Source: Candidatus Saccharibacteria bacterium
Lineage (GTDB): Bacteria > Patescibacteriota > Saccharimonadia > Saccharimonadales > Saccharimonadaceae
Assembly: GCA_016789455.1 (NCBI GenBank)
Contig: JAEUQU010000002.1
Location: 1-64,000 of the forward strand
Direction: 5' to 3'
DNA: 64,000 bases
The notes under the pieces were generated by a model. That model was not told where the DNA came from and did no database searches. It was given only the letters and a program-made list of their open reading frames with translations. How positions within the stretch are numbered: position 1 is the stretch's first letter; each line of letters starts with the position of its first letter. Positions 8,082 to 15,971 of the stretch are shown piece after piece. The translations under genes were made by a program, and so were the position numbers.

Positions 8082-9428
8082 ATGTTTCGCAAACTTTCTC
8101 CACGCCAAATACATGACTCGGATGAGTTCCGAAGACGTACCCAAGTTCTAAAGTTTATTTTGATAGGGGCAATTACACTAGGCATAATTGCTACACTGTT
8201 TGTGGTTGTCGAAAGTCTCGCGCTTGCCGAAGAATACTCCGGGCTGGCCGTTGCAGCTTGCGTGGCGCTAACGATGGTGCTGTTCGGCTGCTATATATTA
8301 AACAGCAAAGGACATGTCAAACTCGCATCTGTTGTGGTTGCATTTTTGGCTTACGGCCTAGCCACATACACCCTTGTTAAATGGGGAGTCCTAGTGCCTC
8401 AAGGAGTACTTGCCTATGGAATGTTGGTAGTAATTATTGGCGTACTGCTAGGCTCAAGAGCTTCCTTTATGGCCTCGATGCTTTGTGGTATTTCTCTTGC
8501 GAGCATGGTCTATCTTGAAGGAACAGGTCAACTCAGTCCTGACTTGACCTGGACGAATGACGAGGGGACTTATGCTGACGTGGTAATCTACATACTCTCT
8601 TTCATGATTCTTTCACTCGTAGCGTGGTTATCTAATAGAGATATCGAGCATTCATTATGGCGTGCCCTGACCTCGGAAGCATTGCTTATGGCAGAGCGGG
8701 ATAACTTAGAAGCCTCCGTTGCTCGGCGAACAAAAGAAATTGAGAGGCTTCAGGCAGAAAAAATCAGCGAACTTCAACGATTTGCGGAGTTTGGACGTAT
8801 GGGCGCATCACTTTTGCATGATCTCGCGAGTCCTTTAATGGCTGCATCTCTTGATCTTGATAGCATGGAGCAAGATAGACGATTAAACATGATAAATCAA
8901 GTCAAACGTAGCATCTATCAAATTGAAAGATACATCGAAGGCGCCAGGAGGCAGCTTGAAAGCCGAAGCGGTACGGAAGAATTTGATGTTATTGAAGAAA
9001 TTAAGCTATGTCTGCATGTGTTTGAGTCGAGGGCAAGAAACCTAAGCGTCTCACTTGATTTTCCGTACACTGAACGAGTGATGATGAAAGGCGATAGTGC
9101 ATTATTCACCAAGATAGTATCGAATTTGGTCGGTAATGCCCTCGATGCTTATGGCGATGCACGAGCGAAGCTTAGAATAATTAATATCGGAATCATTGTA
9201 GATAAACATAAAGTAACAATTGCCGTAGAAGACTATGCAGGCGGCATACCTGCACGGCACATTTCTCACATATTTGAAGCCTTTTATACGACCAAACATA
9301 ACCGTCAGGGCATGGGACTGGGGCTATCGATTGTTAAAGATATCGTGGAGACAAATTTTAAAGGTAAGATTTTCGTTAATAACTTACCTAAAGGTGGCGT
9401 AAGGTTTTCGATTGAGATTCCCCTGTAA
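8082..9428 (+). CDS. Membrane sensor histidine kinase
   Basis: 448 aa. Six predicted membrane helices (about residues 22-195) form an integral sensor without a large extracellular domain, followed by a coiled coil (about 205-235). The H box is GASLLHDLASP with His246; the ATPase part has the N box NLVGNALDAYG, DYAGGI, FEAFYTTKH and GMGLGLSIVKDI. It autophosphorylates and should pass phosphate to the regulator encoded 10 bases upstream. The membrane-embedded sensor suggests detection of a membrane-associated signal or host contact (inference). More AT-rich than its partner gene. Confidence 0.9.
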   Translation: MFRKLSPRQIHDSDEFRRRTQVLKFILIGAITLGIIATLFVVVESLALAEEYSGLAVAACVALTMVLFGCYILNSKGHVKLASVVVAFLAYGLATYTLVKWGVLVPQGVLAYGMLVVIIGVLLGSRASFMASMLCGISLASMVYLEGTGQLSPDLTWTNDEGTYADVVIYILSFMILSLVAWLSNRDIEHSLWRALTSEALLMAERDNLEASVARRTKEIERLQAEKISELQRFAEFGRMGASLLHDLASPLMAASLDLDSMEQDRRLNMINQVKRSIYQIERYIEGARRQLESRSGTEEFDVIEEIKLCLHVFESRARNLSVSLDFPYTERVMMKGDSALFTKIVSNLVGNALDAYGDARAKLRIINIGIIVDKHKVTIAVEDYAGGIPARHISHIFEAFYTTKHNRQGMGLGLSIVKDIVETNFKGKIFVNNLPKGGVRFSIEIPL

Positions 9429-9672
9429 TACATTACAAATTGCCCCAACCGGCGGCATGGTGCTATGCTTACTCTAGACACCTAATAGAGACAAACAGTG
9501 AGTCACCCCAACCCCCACCGGGCCACCGCCCATCAGCCCTGGATCCATCCAGGCCACCTGGTAGCCGCGGTGCAATCAAGTCCACGTGCCAGCGCGTACC
9601 AGCGTGCCAGTGCCGGACTGTTTTGCGTTACCGGCATGGGCGGCAACGACTCGTAGAAAGACTACCACCACC

Positions 9673-10479
9673 ATGCCCGTCTACCACCCCGGCATCCTCC
9701 AGCCCCAGCCCCCGCGGCGCATCCGCTTCCGCATGCTGCTGCCCAGTGCCATGGTGACGGTAGTGATTGCGGTGGTTGGCACGGTGCTGTTGCAGGGTGC
9801 CCTGGTTGCCTTGCCAGCCGTCACGCTGGAGGTAGAGCGGGCGGTTCCGGCCAGTGGCAACGGTGCCCGCGTAGTCAGGGATAACGCCGCCTCTGGCAGC
9901 AAAGCCCTCGGCTTTGGCCCGGTCACCAGCGGCGGCAATGACAGCGGCCAGTGCCGCACCAGCAGCAACCTGGCGGTGCAGGATTCGGTGGAGCAGGACG
10001 ATACGCCCTGGCAGATGACGGGCGACGAGCTGAACATTGTCTTTAGCACCTATGGCATCACCGAACCCTGGGCGGGGTATGTGGGCGAGGCGGCGGCCAT
10101 CTGGTCGGCCAGCCCGTGCATCAATGCCACGGCCTCTGCTGATCCTTGCGGCGCACAGCCCTGTGTGCCGGTGGGGCTGGAGGGCGGCAACCAGGGCGGC
10201 GACTTTGGCATTACCAACTGGGAGACCATGGATGGCTACCTGACCGGCTCTGATATGACCATCTTTATGGACGCCCACGAGGGTTACCCAGAGAGTGAGA
10301 AACTCTCTACCATCGCCCACGAGATGGGTCATGCCCTGGGCCTGGCGCATCGCGGTACCCAGAACATCCTGATGTCGGCCACGCCGGCCGAGAGCGGGTC
10401 TACCACCACCCAGCCGGATGCTGTTGATTTTCAAAACTTGTTGGCGCTGTATGGTACGCAGCAGACCGGGGGACAGTGA
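9673..10479 (+). CDS. Anchored matrixin-like zinc metalloprotease 1
   Basis: 268 aa. The N-terminus is basic, followed by one membrane helix (about 17-40), then an E-V-E-R-A...ASGSKALGFG segment like the end of a carbohydrate-binding-type beta sandwich, and a protease domain with STIAHEMGHALGLAHR (HExxHxxGxxH zinc motif) and the Met-turn ILMSA. ATG 9673 is chosen by alignment with the three paralogs; a longer in-frame start lacks support. Predicted to face outwards and cleave extracellular protein. The stop is four bases before a second protease gene. A 244-nt leader precedes it. Confidence 0.85.
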   Translation: MPVYHPGILQPQPPRRIRFRMLLPSAMVTVVIAVVGTVLLQGALVALPAVTLEVERAVPASGNGARVVRDNAASGSKALGFGPVTSGGNDSGQCRTSSNLAVQDSVEQDDTPWQMTGDELNIVFSTYGITEPWAGYVGEAAAIWSASPCINATASADPCGAQPCVPVGLEGGNQGGDFGITNWETMDGYLTGSDMTIFMDAHEGYPESEKLSTIAHEMGHALGLAHRGTQNILMSATPAESGSTTTQPDAVDFQNLLALYGTQQTGGQ

Positions 10480-10483
10480 GCAT

Positions 10484-11281
10484 ATGGCGCCGCAGCATTC
10501 TTCTCATACGCCTTTGCCGCATGTGCGCCGGCGCTCGTTGGTGCCGGGCGCGGCGGTCAGCATCGTGGTGGCGGCGGTGGGTATTGTGCTGCTGCAGGCG
10601 AGCCTGGCGGCCGGGCCGGTGGTGCGGGTGGAGGCGGAGGCGGGGAGGGGCGGTAATGCTCTGGCCATCGATGACGCTTCCGCCTCCGGCGGGCGGGCGA
10701 TTGTCTTTGGGGTGGCCGCCGGACCAGGCGGCAGCGATGGCCCCGGTGCGGGCAATTCCGCCGGTGGCTGCGTGGCACCCATCAACAACACTATTTTAGA
10801 CAGCCTGCCGGGCGAGGGCATCGGCTGGCAGCGCGGCAGCAGCGGCAAGGCGGACATCCCCTTTAGTACGGCCGGGCTGGACGCTGCCTGGGCCAAGCGG
10901 GTGCAGCAGGCGGTGGGCATCTGGAACGTCAGCCCCTGCCTCAACACCACCGCTACTACCGCACCGTGCAACGACGAGCGGGGCTGCGTGCGCGTCTTTG
11001 CCAGCCAGGAATGCAGCGGCGATACGCTGGGGACGGCCGATTGGAGCGTCAGTAACCAGTTCATCAGCGGCGGCCGCCTGGAGCTGTGCACCGCCGCCCA
11101 CGAGGGCTTTGGCGAGAACGAGGCCCTGGCCACGGTGGTCCACGAGATGGGACATAACCTGGGGCTCAGCCACCGGGAGACACCGGGCCTGATGATGTCG
11201 GCCACGGGGAATGGTGATACGGACCCCAAGCCGGATGAGACGGATTTGCATAATATCCTGGTTATTTACGGGAATCAGTAG
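10484..11281 (+). CDS. Anchored matrixin-like zinc metalloprotease 2
   Basis: 265-aa paralog of the preceding gene: cytoplasmic RRRS, one membrane helix (about 18-40), a VRVEAEAG...ASGGRAIVFG module, Gly/Pro-rich linker, and the catalytic TVVHEMGHNLGLSHR with Met-turn LMMSA. Several Cys pairs (SPCLN, GCVRVF, QECSGD, LELCTA) point to disulfides and an extracellular location. Tandem duplication with the upstream gene; a bidirectional hairpin terminates the operon. Confidence 0.85.
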   Translation: MAPQHSSHTPLPHVRRRSLVPGAAVSIVVAAVGIVLLQASLAAGPVVRVEAEAGRGGNALAIDDASASGGRAIVFGVAAGPGGSDGPGAGNSAGGCVAPINNTILDSLPGEGIGWQRGSSGKADIPFSTAGLDAAWAKRVQQAVGIWNVSPCLNTTATTAPCNDERGCVRVFASQECSGDTLGTADWSVSNQFISGGRLELCTAAHEGFGENEALATVVHEMGHNLGLSHRETPGLMMSATGNGDTDPKPDETDLHNILVIYGNQ

Positions 11282-11293
11282 TATTTAGAATGA

Positions 11294-11334
11294 AAAACTC
11301 CCCGGTACCGCGCTGGTGGCGCGGCCGGGGAGTG
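11294..11334. terminator. Bidirectional terminator between protease and family B operons
   Basis: ACTCCCCGG...CCGGGGAGT with an inner GCGC pairing; it lies between convergent genes. Confidence 0.75.
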
Positions 11335-11338
11335 TCTC

Positions 11339-11971
11339 TCATGCGGGGTTGCAGCCGCGCTGGGCCACGATGAGTGGCGCCACCTGCTGGAACAGCTGGC
11401 TGCTCAGCCGTTCATAGACCGTGCGGGCGTGGAGCCGGGGCAGGTAGAGCGCGCCGTCGCGCTCGTAGCCCAGCGTGGGGTCGGGGTTGTGCCAGAAGTA
11501 CGGCACGTCCACGCCGCCGCGGCCATCTGCCGGACCGCCGTGGCCGCCGTCGTAGCGGATGAACCAGCCGGGCAGGCCAGGGTCCACCACGTACGGCTCC
11601 GTGGTCATGAACTGCTCGCGGCCGCCGCCGTTCCAGTCGCCGCCGGTGTAGCGCAACAGGGTGGGCGGGGTGCCGGCGCCGTGGAACTGCAGGTGGTCGC
11701 CGCCCACGATGAGGTGGGTCAGCATCCAGACGTTGGCCGTCAGGTCGGGCGTGGTGCCGCTGACGATCTGCGGCAGCCAGCCCAGCGCGATCAGGAACTG
11801 GTCCGTGGCCAGCAGGCTCAGGCGGTCCTCTGCCTCCACGGTGGTGAAGTCGCAGCGGGCGCCCGGCAGGTCGTAGTTGCCGACCTGCGCGGTCAGCAGC
11901 AGGGTCTCTACCGCCCCCTCTAACGGCAGGTAGGTGCGGTCGGGGCGGACGAGGGTGCGCGGGTTGGTCAT
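11339..11971 (-). CDS. Family B protein 1 (unknown, GC-rich)
   Basis: 210 aa. The ATG at 11971 overlaps the TGA of the upstream gene (ATGA), so a longer apparent reading frame upstream is only a shadow. No signal peptide or membrane helix. Family signature: a strand ending in LRYTGGDWNGGGREQF, then WFIRYDGGHGG and a C-terminal helical tail (YERLSSQLFQQVAPLI). Five paralogs of this type lie consecutively on the minus strand. Function unknown; many aromatic and Gly residues suggest a compact beta-rich fold. Confidence 0.75.
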   Translation of the reverse strand: MTNPRTLVRPDRTYLPLEGAVETLLLTAQVGNYDLPGARCDFTTVEAEDRLSLLATDQFLIALGWLPQIVSGTTPDLTANVWMLTHLIVGGDHLQFHGAGTPPTLLRYTGGDWNGGGREQFMTTEPYVVDPGLPGWFIRYDGGHGGPADGRGGVDVPYFWHNPDPTLGYERDGALYLPRLHARTVYERLSSQLFQQVAPLIVAQRGCNPA

Positions 11972-12615
11972 GAGCCGGTCTCCTTGGTGTCTCGGGCGAG
12001 CAGTGGTTCCAGGATGTGCGTGGTCAGCCAGTGTTCGAAGTCTTCCAGTACGTCCTGGGTCTTGACCTCGGGCGGTTGTTCGGGCAACAGCGGGAAGGAC
12101 AGGCCGCCCATGGTGGTGTGGGCCATCAGGGGCTGGCGCTGGCCGGGCGTCCAGGCTTCGGCGCCGTCGGACGTGCTGAGCGCGCCGCCGGCGTAGGTCT
12201 GGAACCACGGCTCCTCGGGTTGCAGGTAGTGGGCCAGGCGGCGGCCGCGGAAGCGTTCGCGGTCCTGCGGCCAGCGGTCGGACGGACCGGTGTAGAGGGT
12301 GAGTACCGGGCCGGACTCGTCGGCGTAGACGGTCAGCTGCATGCGCGGGATGTTGATGGTCTCCACGCCCAGGATGTCGCCGGGCCGGGGCCGGGCGATG
12401 GGCTGGGCGAACAGCAGCTGCCACTCCGGCCCCTCGATGGTTTCCAGCCAGCAGTACGGGCCGGTGGGCTCGGTAAAGCGGATGCGGATGCCGGGCGCCT
12501 GCCAGCCGAGGTTGCGCAGGGCTTCCACGATGGCGCGCACCGGCTCGTCCACTGCGAACTGTTCGCGGGTGGGGAGGAGGACGGTGACGCCGGGCGGTGG
12601 GCCGGGGGTGGTCAC
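11968..12615 (-). CDS. Family B protein 2 (unknown, GC-rich)
   Basis: 215 aa from GTG 12615, which has AAGGAA upstream; the longer upstream frame is a shadow of the next gene. It shows the family signature IPRMQLTVYADESGPVLTLY then TGPSDRWPQDRERF, followed by WFQTYAGGA and a C-terminal amphipathic helix (LEDFEHWLTTHILEPLL). First gene of a two-gene operon with family B protein 1 (4-bp overlap). Unknown function. Confidence 0.75.
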   Translation of the reverse strand: MTTPGPPPGVTVLLPTREQFAVDEPVRAIVEALRNLGWQAPGIRIRFTEPTGPYCWLETIEGPEWQLLFAQPIARPRPGDILGVETINIPRMQLTVYADESGPVLTLYTGPSDRWPQDRERFRGRRLAHYLQPEEPWFQTYAGGALSTSDGAEAWTPGQRQPLMAHTTMGGLSFPLLPEQPPEVKTQDVLEDFEHWLTTHILEPLLARDTKETGS

Positions 12616-12697
12616 AGGGGTTCCTTCGGGTCGGGGTGCATGAGAGGTGCGAGGGGCCGGCGCATAGCAAAAATGGGCCGGTGCCCACGTCTGTAGT

Positions 12698-12726
12698 ACG
12701 GTATAATAATTATGTATTTTAGTCAA
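12698..12726 (-). promoter_or_regulatory. Promoter of the family B 2-1 operon
   Basis: Minus strand TTGACT (12721-12726) followed 15-17 nt later by TATACC/TACCGT. Confidence 0.55.
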
Positions 12727-12758
12727 TGAACGAAGGGGCACCCCGCGCTCAAAAGCGA

Positions 12759-12801
12759 AAGCCCCGCACCTCCCCGCCGGCTGGCGGTGGAGGTGCGGGG
12801 C
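12759..12801 (-). terminator. Terminator of family B gene 3
   Basis: GCCCCGCACCTCC pairs perfectly with GGAGGTGCGGGGC; on the minus strand it lies just after the stop at 12818. Confidence 0.7.
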
Positions 12802-12817
12802 GGCCGCATCGGGCGGG

Positions 12818-13457
12818 TCAGGCGTCGGGGCCGGTGTCGGCGTCGTCGTCTTCAGGGTCTGGCTTGCGCGGCGACACCTGCAGCGGCTCCAGCACGTTGG
12901 CCCGCAGCCAGTCGGCCACCTGCGCCAGGACGTCGTCGGTGTCCAGGACGGGCGGGTCCTCCGGACGCAGCTCGTGCAGGAAGCCCTGCTCGTCGTCCAG
13001 GAACAGCTTGGGCGTACGGACGCCGGGCTGGTGCTGAAGGGGTGCGGTGAAGCCGCCGTTGTAGCGGATGAACCAGCGCTCCTCCTTGCGGGGGGTGGGT
13101 GGGCCGTTCCCACAGGAAGAAGCGGGCCTGGTCGGCCTCCCAGTCGTCGCCCGTGTAGACCTCGTAGGTCGGACCGGATTCATCACCGAACAGCTCGAGC
13201 CGGCGGCGGGGGATGAAGATGTCCTCGACGGCCAGGCCGCCGTGCGGATGGGTAGCGGTGGGTTCCCGGTCGAAGAGCAACCGGAAGTGCCGGCCGCTCA
13301 GTTCCCGGATGACCATTCCTTCCTCCGTGGCGTCTGCCACGATGTCGATGGGCACGGTGAGCATGGCGTCGCGCTCGGCGATGGCGGCCACGATGGCGGT
13401 GACCACCTCGTCGACCGGGCCGTACTGGGTGGTGCGGGGGACGATGACGGGTTGCAT
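12818..13457 (-). pseudogene. Family B protein 3, interrupted at a 6-G run
   Basis: Start ATG 13457 (MQPVIVPRTTQYG) with GAGGGAG upstream. The first frame gives VEDIFIPRRRLELFGDESGP, TYEVYTGDDW and ARFFLWERPTHPP, then becomes low-complexity. From about 13090 a neighbouring frame carries RKEERWFIRYNGGF and the family tail LAQVADWLRANVLEPL, ending at 12818. One extra base in the G-run 13088-13093 (six instead of five) separates the halves; removal gives HPRKEERWF, matching paralogs. Promoter and terminator are intact, so the lesion is recent or a sequencing artefact. Confidence 0.72.
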
Positions 13458-13514
13458 GATGCTCCCTCTCGATGCGGATGAAACGTGCGGGCGAAAGCCG
13501 TAGCGTACTGTTCT

Positions 13515-13543
13515 ATTATAGCACAGTTTTATATAAAAGTCAA
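13515..13543 (-). promoter_or_regulatory. Promoter of family B gene 3
   Basis: Minus strand TTGACT (13538-13543), 17-nt spacer ending TGC, TATAAT (13515-13520). Confidence 0.75.
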
Positions 13544-13588
13544 TTCCGCCCCTGTTGCGGCGTGGCGGTATCCGGCGCCGCATTGAAA

Positions 13589-13621
13589 CGCCCCGCCACT
13601 CCATCAAGGAGGGCGGGGCGG
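13589..13621 (-). terminator. Terminator of the family B 5-4 operon
   Basis: CGCCCCGCC / GGCGGGGCG stem, 14-nt loop, then TTTC on the minus strand. Confidence 0.7.
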
Positions 13622-13635
13622 GTGTATCGGCCAGC

Positions 13636-14274
13636 TCAGTCGGCGGGTATCACGGGCAGGGCGGTCACCTGCGGCAACAGATGCCGCTCCAGCCACGAGC
13701 CAACCTGCTGCATGGCATCTGCCAGTGCCAGGCTGTCCGGATCGTCCGGTTCCTGCGGGTGCAGGCGGCCGCCCATGTCGTCGTAGAGCAGCCGGGTGGG
13801 GCGGACGCCGGGGCGGCACTGGCGGGGATGGTCCCAGCCGCCGGTGTAGCGGACAAGCCAGCGCGGGCCGGCCGCCAGGTCTTCCGGACGGTCCCAGCTG
13901 AAGAAGCGGGGTTGGTCGGCCCGGTAGTCCTTGCCCACATACAGCTCCAGCACTGGCCCGGCTTCGTTGCCGAACAGTTGCAGGATCATCCGCGGGATCA
14001 TGACGGCCTGTACTGCCGGCCCGCGGTGGCTGGACGGGCTCAGCGCGCCCCGGGCGAAGTACAGCTGGCAGTTGCGGCCGCGGATCCAGCGCACAAAGCG
14101 GGCGCCGGACGGGGTGCAGTCGAACTCGATGCGCAGGTCGTCCAGCTGGAGCGGCCGGGCGGTGCTGCCGGCTGGCAGGCGCCCGGCCAGGCTGTGCAGC
14201 AGGCCGGTGACGACGTTGTCGACCGGCTGGAACTGTGCGGCCTCGGGGATGAGCAACGGTTGGCGCCAGTACAA
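13636..14274 (-). CDS. Family B protein 4 (unknown, GC-rich)
   Basis: 212 aa. TTG 14274 is preferred because GGAGGAGGG sits directly upstream. It is the clearest family member: PVDNVVTGLLHSL, a strand with RGRNCQLYFARG, IPRMILQLFGNEAGPVLELY, DYRADQPRFFSWDRP, WLVRYTGGWDHP and a C-terminal helix GSWLERHLLPQV. No membrane segment. Second gene of an operon, 18 bases after family B protein 5. A long plus-strand frame across this region is an antisense shadow. Confidence 0.75.
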   Translation of the reverse strand: MYWRQPLLIPEAAQFQPVDNVVTGLLHSLAGRLPAGSTARPLQLDDLRIEFDCTPSGARFVRWIRGRNCQLYFARGALSPSSHRGPAVQAVMIPRMILQLFGNEAGPVLELYVGKDYRADQPRFFSWDRPEDLAAGPRWLVRYTGGWDHPRQCRPGVRPTRLLYDDMGGRLHPQEPDDPDSLALADAMQQVGSWLERHLLPQVTALPVIPAD

Positions 14275-14292
14275 CGCCCTCCTCCTGAGTGG

Positions 14293-14940
14293 TCAGGCCG
14301 GGCGGACGATGCCGACCGGCGGGATGGCCAGGATCTGCGGCAGCAGGTTGTCCCGGTACCAGGCGGCAAAGCGCTCCAGCAGGGCGGCCGTCTCGTAGGA
14401 CGGCGGGTCTTCACTGGTGCGCCCGTACTGCAGGCCGCCGGCAGTGGTGTGGAACAGGCGCGGACTGCGCCGGTGCCGGTGGTGCAGGTAGTCGCCGGCC
14501 CGCTGGTGTCCGCCCTGGTAGGCCAGGTACCAGCGGTCGTGGCCGTTGGCCAGGGCCGGCGGCTTGTCGTACATGAAGCGCTCGCGGTCCGCCCTCCAGT
14601 TGCCGCCGGTGTAGACGGCCAGGGTGGGTCCCGTCTCATCCGTACAGAGGGTGAGATGGAAGCCCGGGATGACGGCCTGGGACGGGCTGTAGCCCAGGTT
14701 GCGCTGGGGCGTGGCGCCCTCGCGGCCCAGCCAGAGCCGGCAGTCGGCGGTGGAGATGGCGCGGATGCGGTACAGCAAACCACGGTTGGTGGGGATGGGA
14801 ACGGGGCAGAACTCCACGCGGACGCCCGGCACCTGGCAGTCACGCTCGGCCAGCGCCGAGATGATGCGGATGACGGTGCCGTCCAGCGGGTCGTACTGAC
14901 GGCTGGATGGTATGGCGACGTTGTGCTGCGTGATGATCAC
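14293..14940 (-). CDS. Family B protein 5 (unknown, GC-rich)
   Basis: 215 aa from GTG 14940, with GGAAGCGAG upstream. Family features: a PLDGTVIRIISALAERD N-terminal helix (as in protein 3: PVDEVVTAIVAAIAERD), a LWLGREG strand, SQAVIPGFHLTLCTDETGP, GGNWRADRERFMYDKP, WYLAYQGGHQ and the tail FAAWYRDNLLPQILAIPP. First gene of its operon. Function unknown. Confidence 0.75.
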   Translation of the reverse strand: MIITQHNVAIPSSRQYDPLDGTVIRIISALAERDCQVPGVRVEFCPVPIPTNRGLLYRIRAISTADCRLWLGREGATPQRNLGYSPSQAVIPGFHLTLCTDETGPTLAVYTGGNWRADRERFMYDKPPALANGHDRWYLAYQGGHQRAGDYLHHRHRRSPRLFHTTAGGLQYGRTSEDPPSYETAALLERFAAWYRDNLLPQILAIPPVGIVRPA

Positions 14941-15011
14941 GGCTGCTCGCTTCCTGCCGGGTGTGCCGGCATGGTCGATACGGGGTGCGATGGCGGTGCC
15001 ATAACGTGCAT

Positions 15012-15040
15012 ACTGTAGAATGATTATAAGTTTGAGTCAA
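15012..15040 (-). promoter_or_regulatory. Promoter of the family B 5-4 operon
   Basis: Minus strand TTGACT (15035-15040), 17 nt, TACAGT (15012-15017). Confidence 0.65.
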
Positions 15041-15054
15041 TAATTCATGGGTGT

Positions 15055-15088
15055 GTCCCGGCCCCGGGCGTACCGGGACCGGGAGTGG
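15055..15088 (-). terminator. Terminator of the 15482-15090 operon
   Basis: CCCGGTCCCGG pairs with CCGGGGCCGGG on the minus strand directly after the stop at 15090. Confidence 0.6.
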
Positions 15089-15089
15089 C

Positions 15090-15452
15090 TCACCCCTCAG
15101 GATTGGGGTTGGGCAGGGTGACGGGGCGCTGCGGCACCAGCAGGATGGCCTCGTGCAGGCCGTGGTCGCTGATGTCGGGCGTCTCGCCCAGCAGCGCCTG
15201 CAGCAGCCGGGCGTGGTCTGCTGAGGGGGTGGCGACGATCAGGGCAGCGTAGCCTCGCTGGGCGTACCGCCTGGTGTCGATGCGGTGGTGGTAGCCTTGC
15301 GGCAGCGCCTGGTTGGGTTTCCGCTCGAAGCCGGTGGCCGTCAGGTGGGCGGCTACGGGGCCGAGCAGCGAGCAGACCAGGGCCAGGTTGCTGAAGGTGG
15401 TGCCGGCCTCGCGCAGGCAGGTGATGGCGCTGGTGTCGAGCTGGGTGGTCAT
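15090..15452 (-). CDS. Small GC-rich protein, possible partner of 15482
   Basis: 120-aa soluble protein starting at ATG 15452 with a GGAG site. It contains an N-terminal helix (TFSNLALVCSLLGPVAAHL), a GYHHRIDTRRYAQRGYAALI segment and a strand-loop end (EAILLVPQRPVTL). Weakly similar in layout to the upstream 132-aa protein (helix, then ...VxRDV/IVATPS... strand). No known domain recognised. Second gene of a two-gene unit, 29 bases downstream. Confidence 0.6.
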   Translation of the reverse strand: MTTQLDTSAITCLREAGTTFSNLALVCSLLGPVAAHLTATGFERKPNQALPQGYHHRIDTRRYAQRGYAALIVATPSADHARLLQALLGETPDISDHGLHEAILLVPQRPVTLPNPNPEG

Positions 15453-15481
15453 GGTGCTCCGATTTCGTAGTGAGGGGGTGG

Positions 15482-15880
15482 CTAGGATGCCGGTTCGACC
15501 TGGTAGTGGCCGGTGCTTTCCAGTAGCTCGGTGGTCAGGGCGACGTACTCCTGCTGTTTGGCCTTGTCGGGTGCTTCACCACTCAGGGTGACATCCCTGA
15601 TGACGGCCACCAGGCGGTTGCCGGTGGCGCTGAACCCGAAGACAAACGGGCCGCTCAGTGCGTGCTGAGGTGCGTGAGCGCCGCAGGCGCTGAGCAGGGC
15701 AGTGAAGTGTTCGTGCCAGGTCAGCCAGTCGGGTTGCATCATCATGAGGTACAGCGGACGGGGTTCGGTGAGGCCGTCGGCAGGCCAGGGGTAGTCCGGC
15801 CCGGTTGCCTCGATGACGACCGTCGCCATACTGCCGCGTGCCGCGCCGCTGCTGAGGCGGACGGCCGTTGGAGTGGTCAA
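15482..15880 (-). CDS. Small GC-rich protein
   Basis: 132 aa from TTG 15880, favoured by AAGGAG five bases upstream; ATG 15829 (MATVVIEAT) is an alternative. Contains a PRPLYLMMMQPDWLTWHEHF motif and a strand NRLVAVIRDVTLSG followed by a C-terminal helix. No signal peptide, membrane helix or known domain. A consensus-type promoter precedes it and the operon ends in a GC-rich hairpin, the same organisation as the family B units beside it. Confidence 0.6.
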   Translation of the reverse strand: MTTPTAVRLSSGAARGSMATVVIEATGPDYPWPADGLTEPRPLYLMMMQPDWLTWHEHFTALLSACGAHAPQHALSGPFVFGFSATGNRLVAVIRDVTLSGEAPDKAKQQEYVALTTELLESTGHYQVEPAS

Positions 15881-15929
15881 CTGCGCTCCTTATGATCGAG
15901 CCTCAAGTGAGGCGGGGTGAGCCAGTGTT

Positions 15930-15958
15930 ATTAAAATATAGGCCCATGACTGTGTCAA
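15930..15958 (-). promoter_or_regulatory. Promoter of the 15482-15090 operon
   Basis: Minus strand TTGACA (15953-15958), 17 nt, TTTAAT (15930-15935). Confidence 0.6.
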
Positions 15959-15971
15959 CGCTGCCGGTGCG

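Noticed and set aside
13555-15018. Long plus-strand open frame (487 codons) opposite the family B genes
   Set aside because: It is the antisense of GC-rich family B genes, has no ribosome site at its start and gives low-complexity protein without any motif; the minus strand has promoters, terminators and paralogy.
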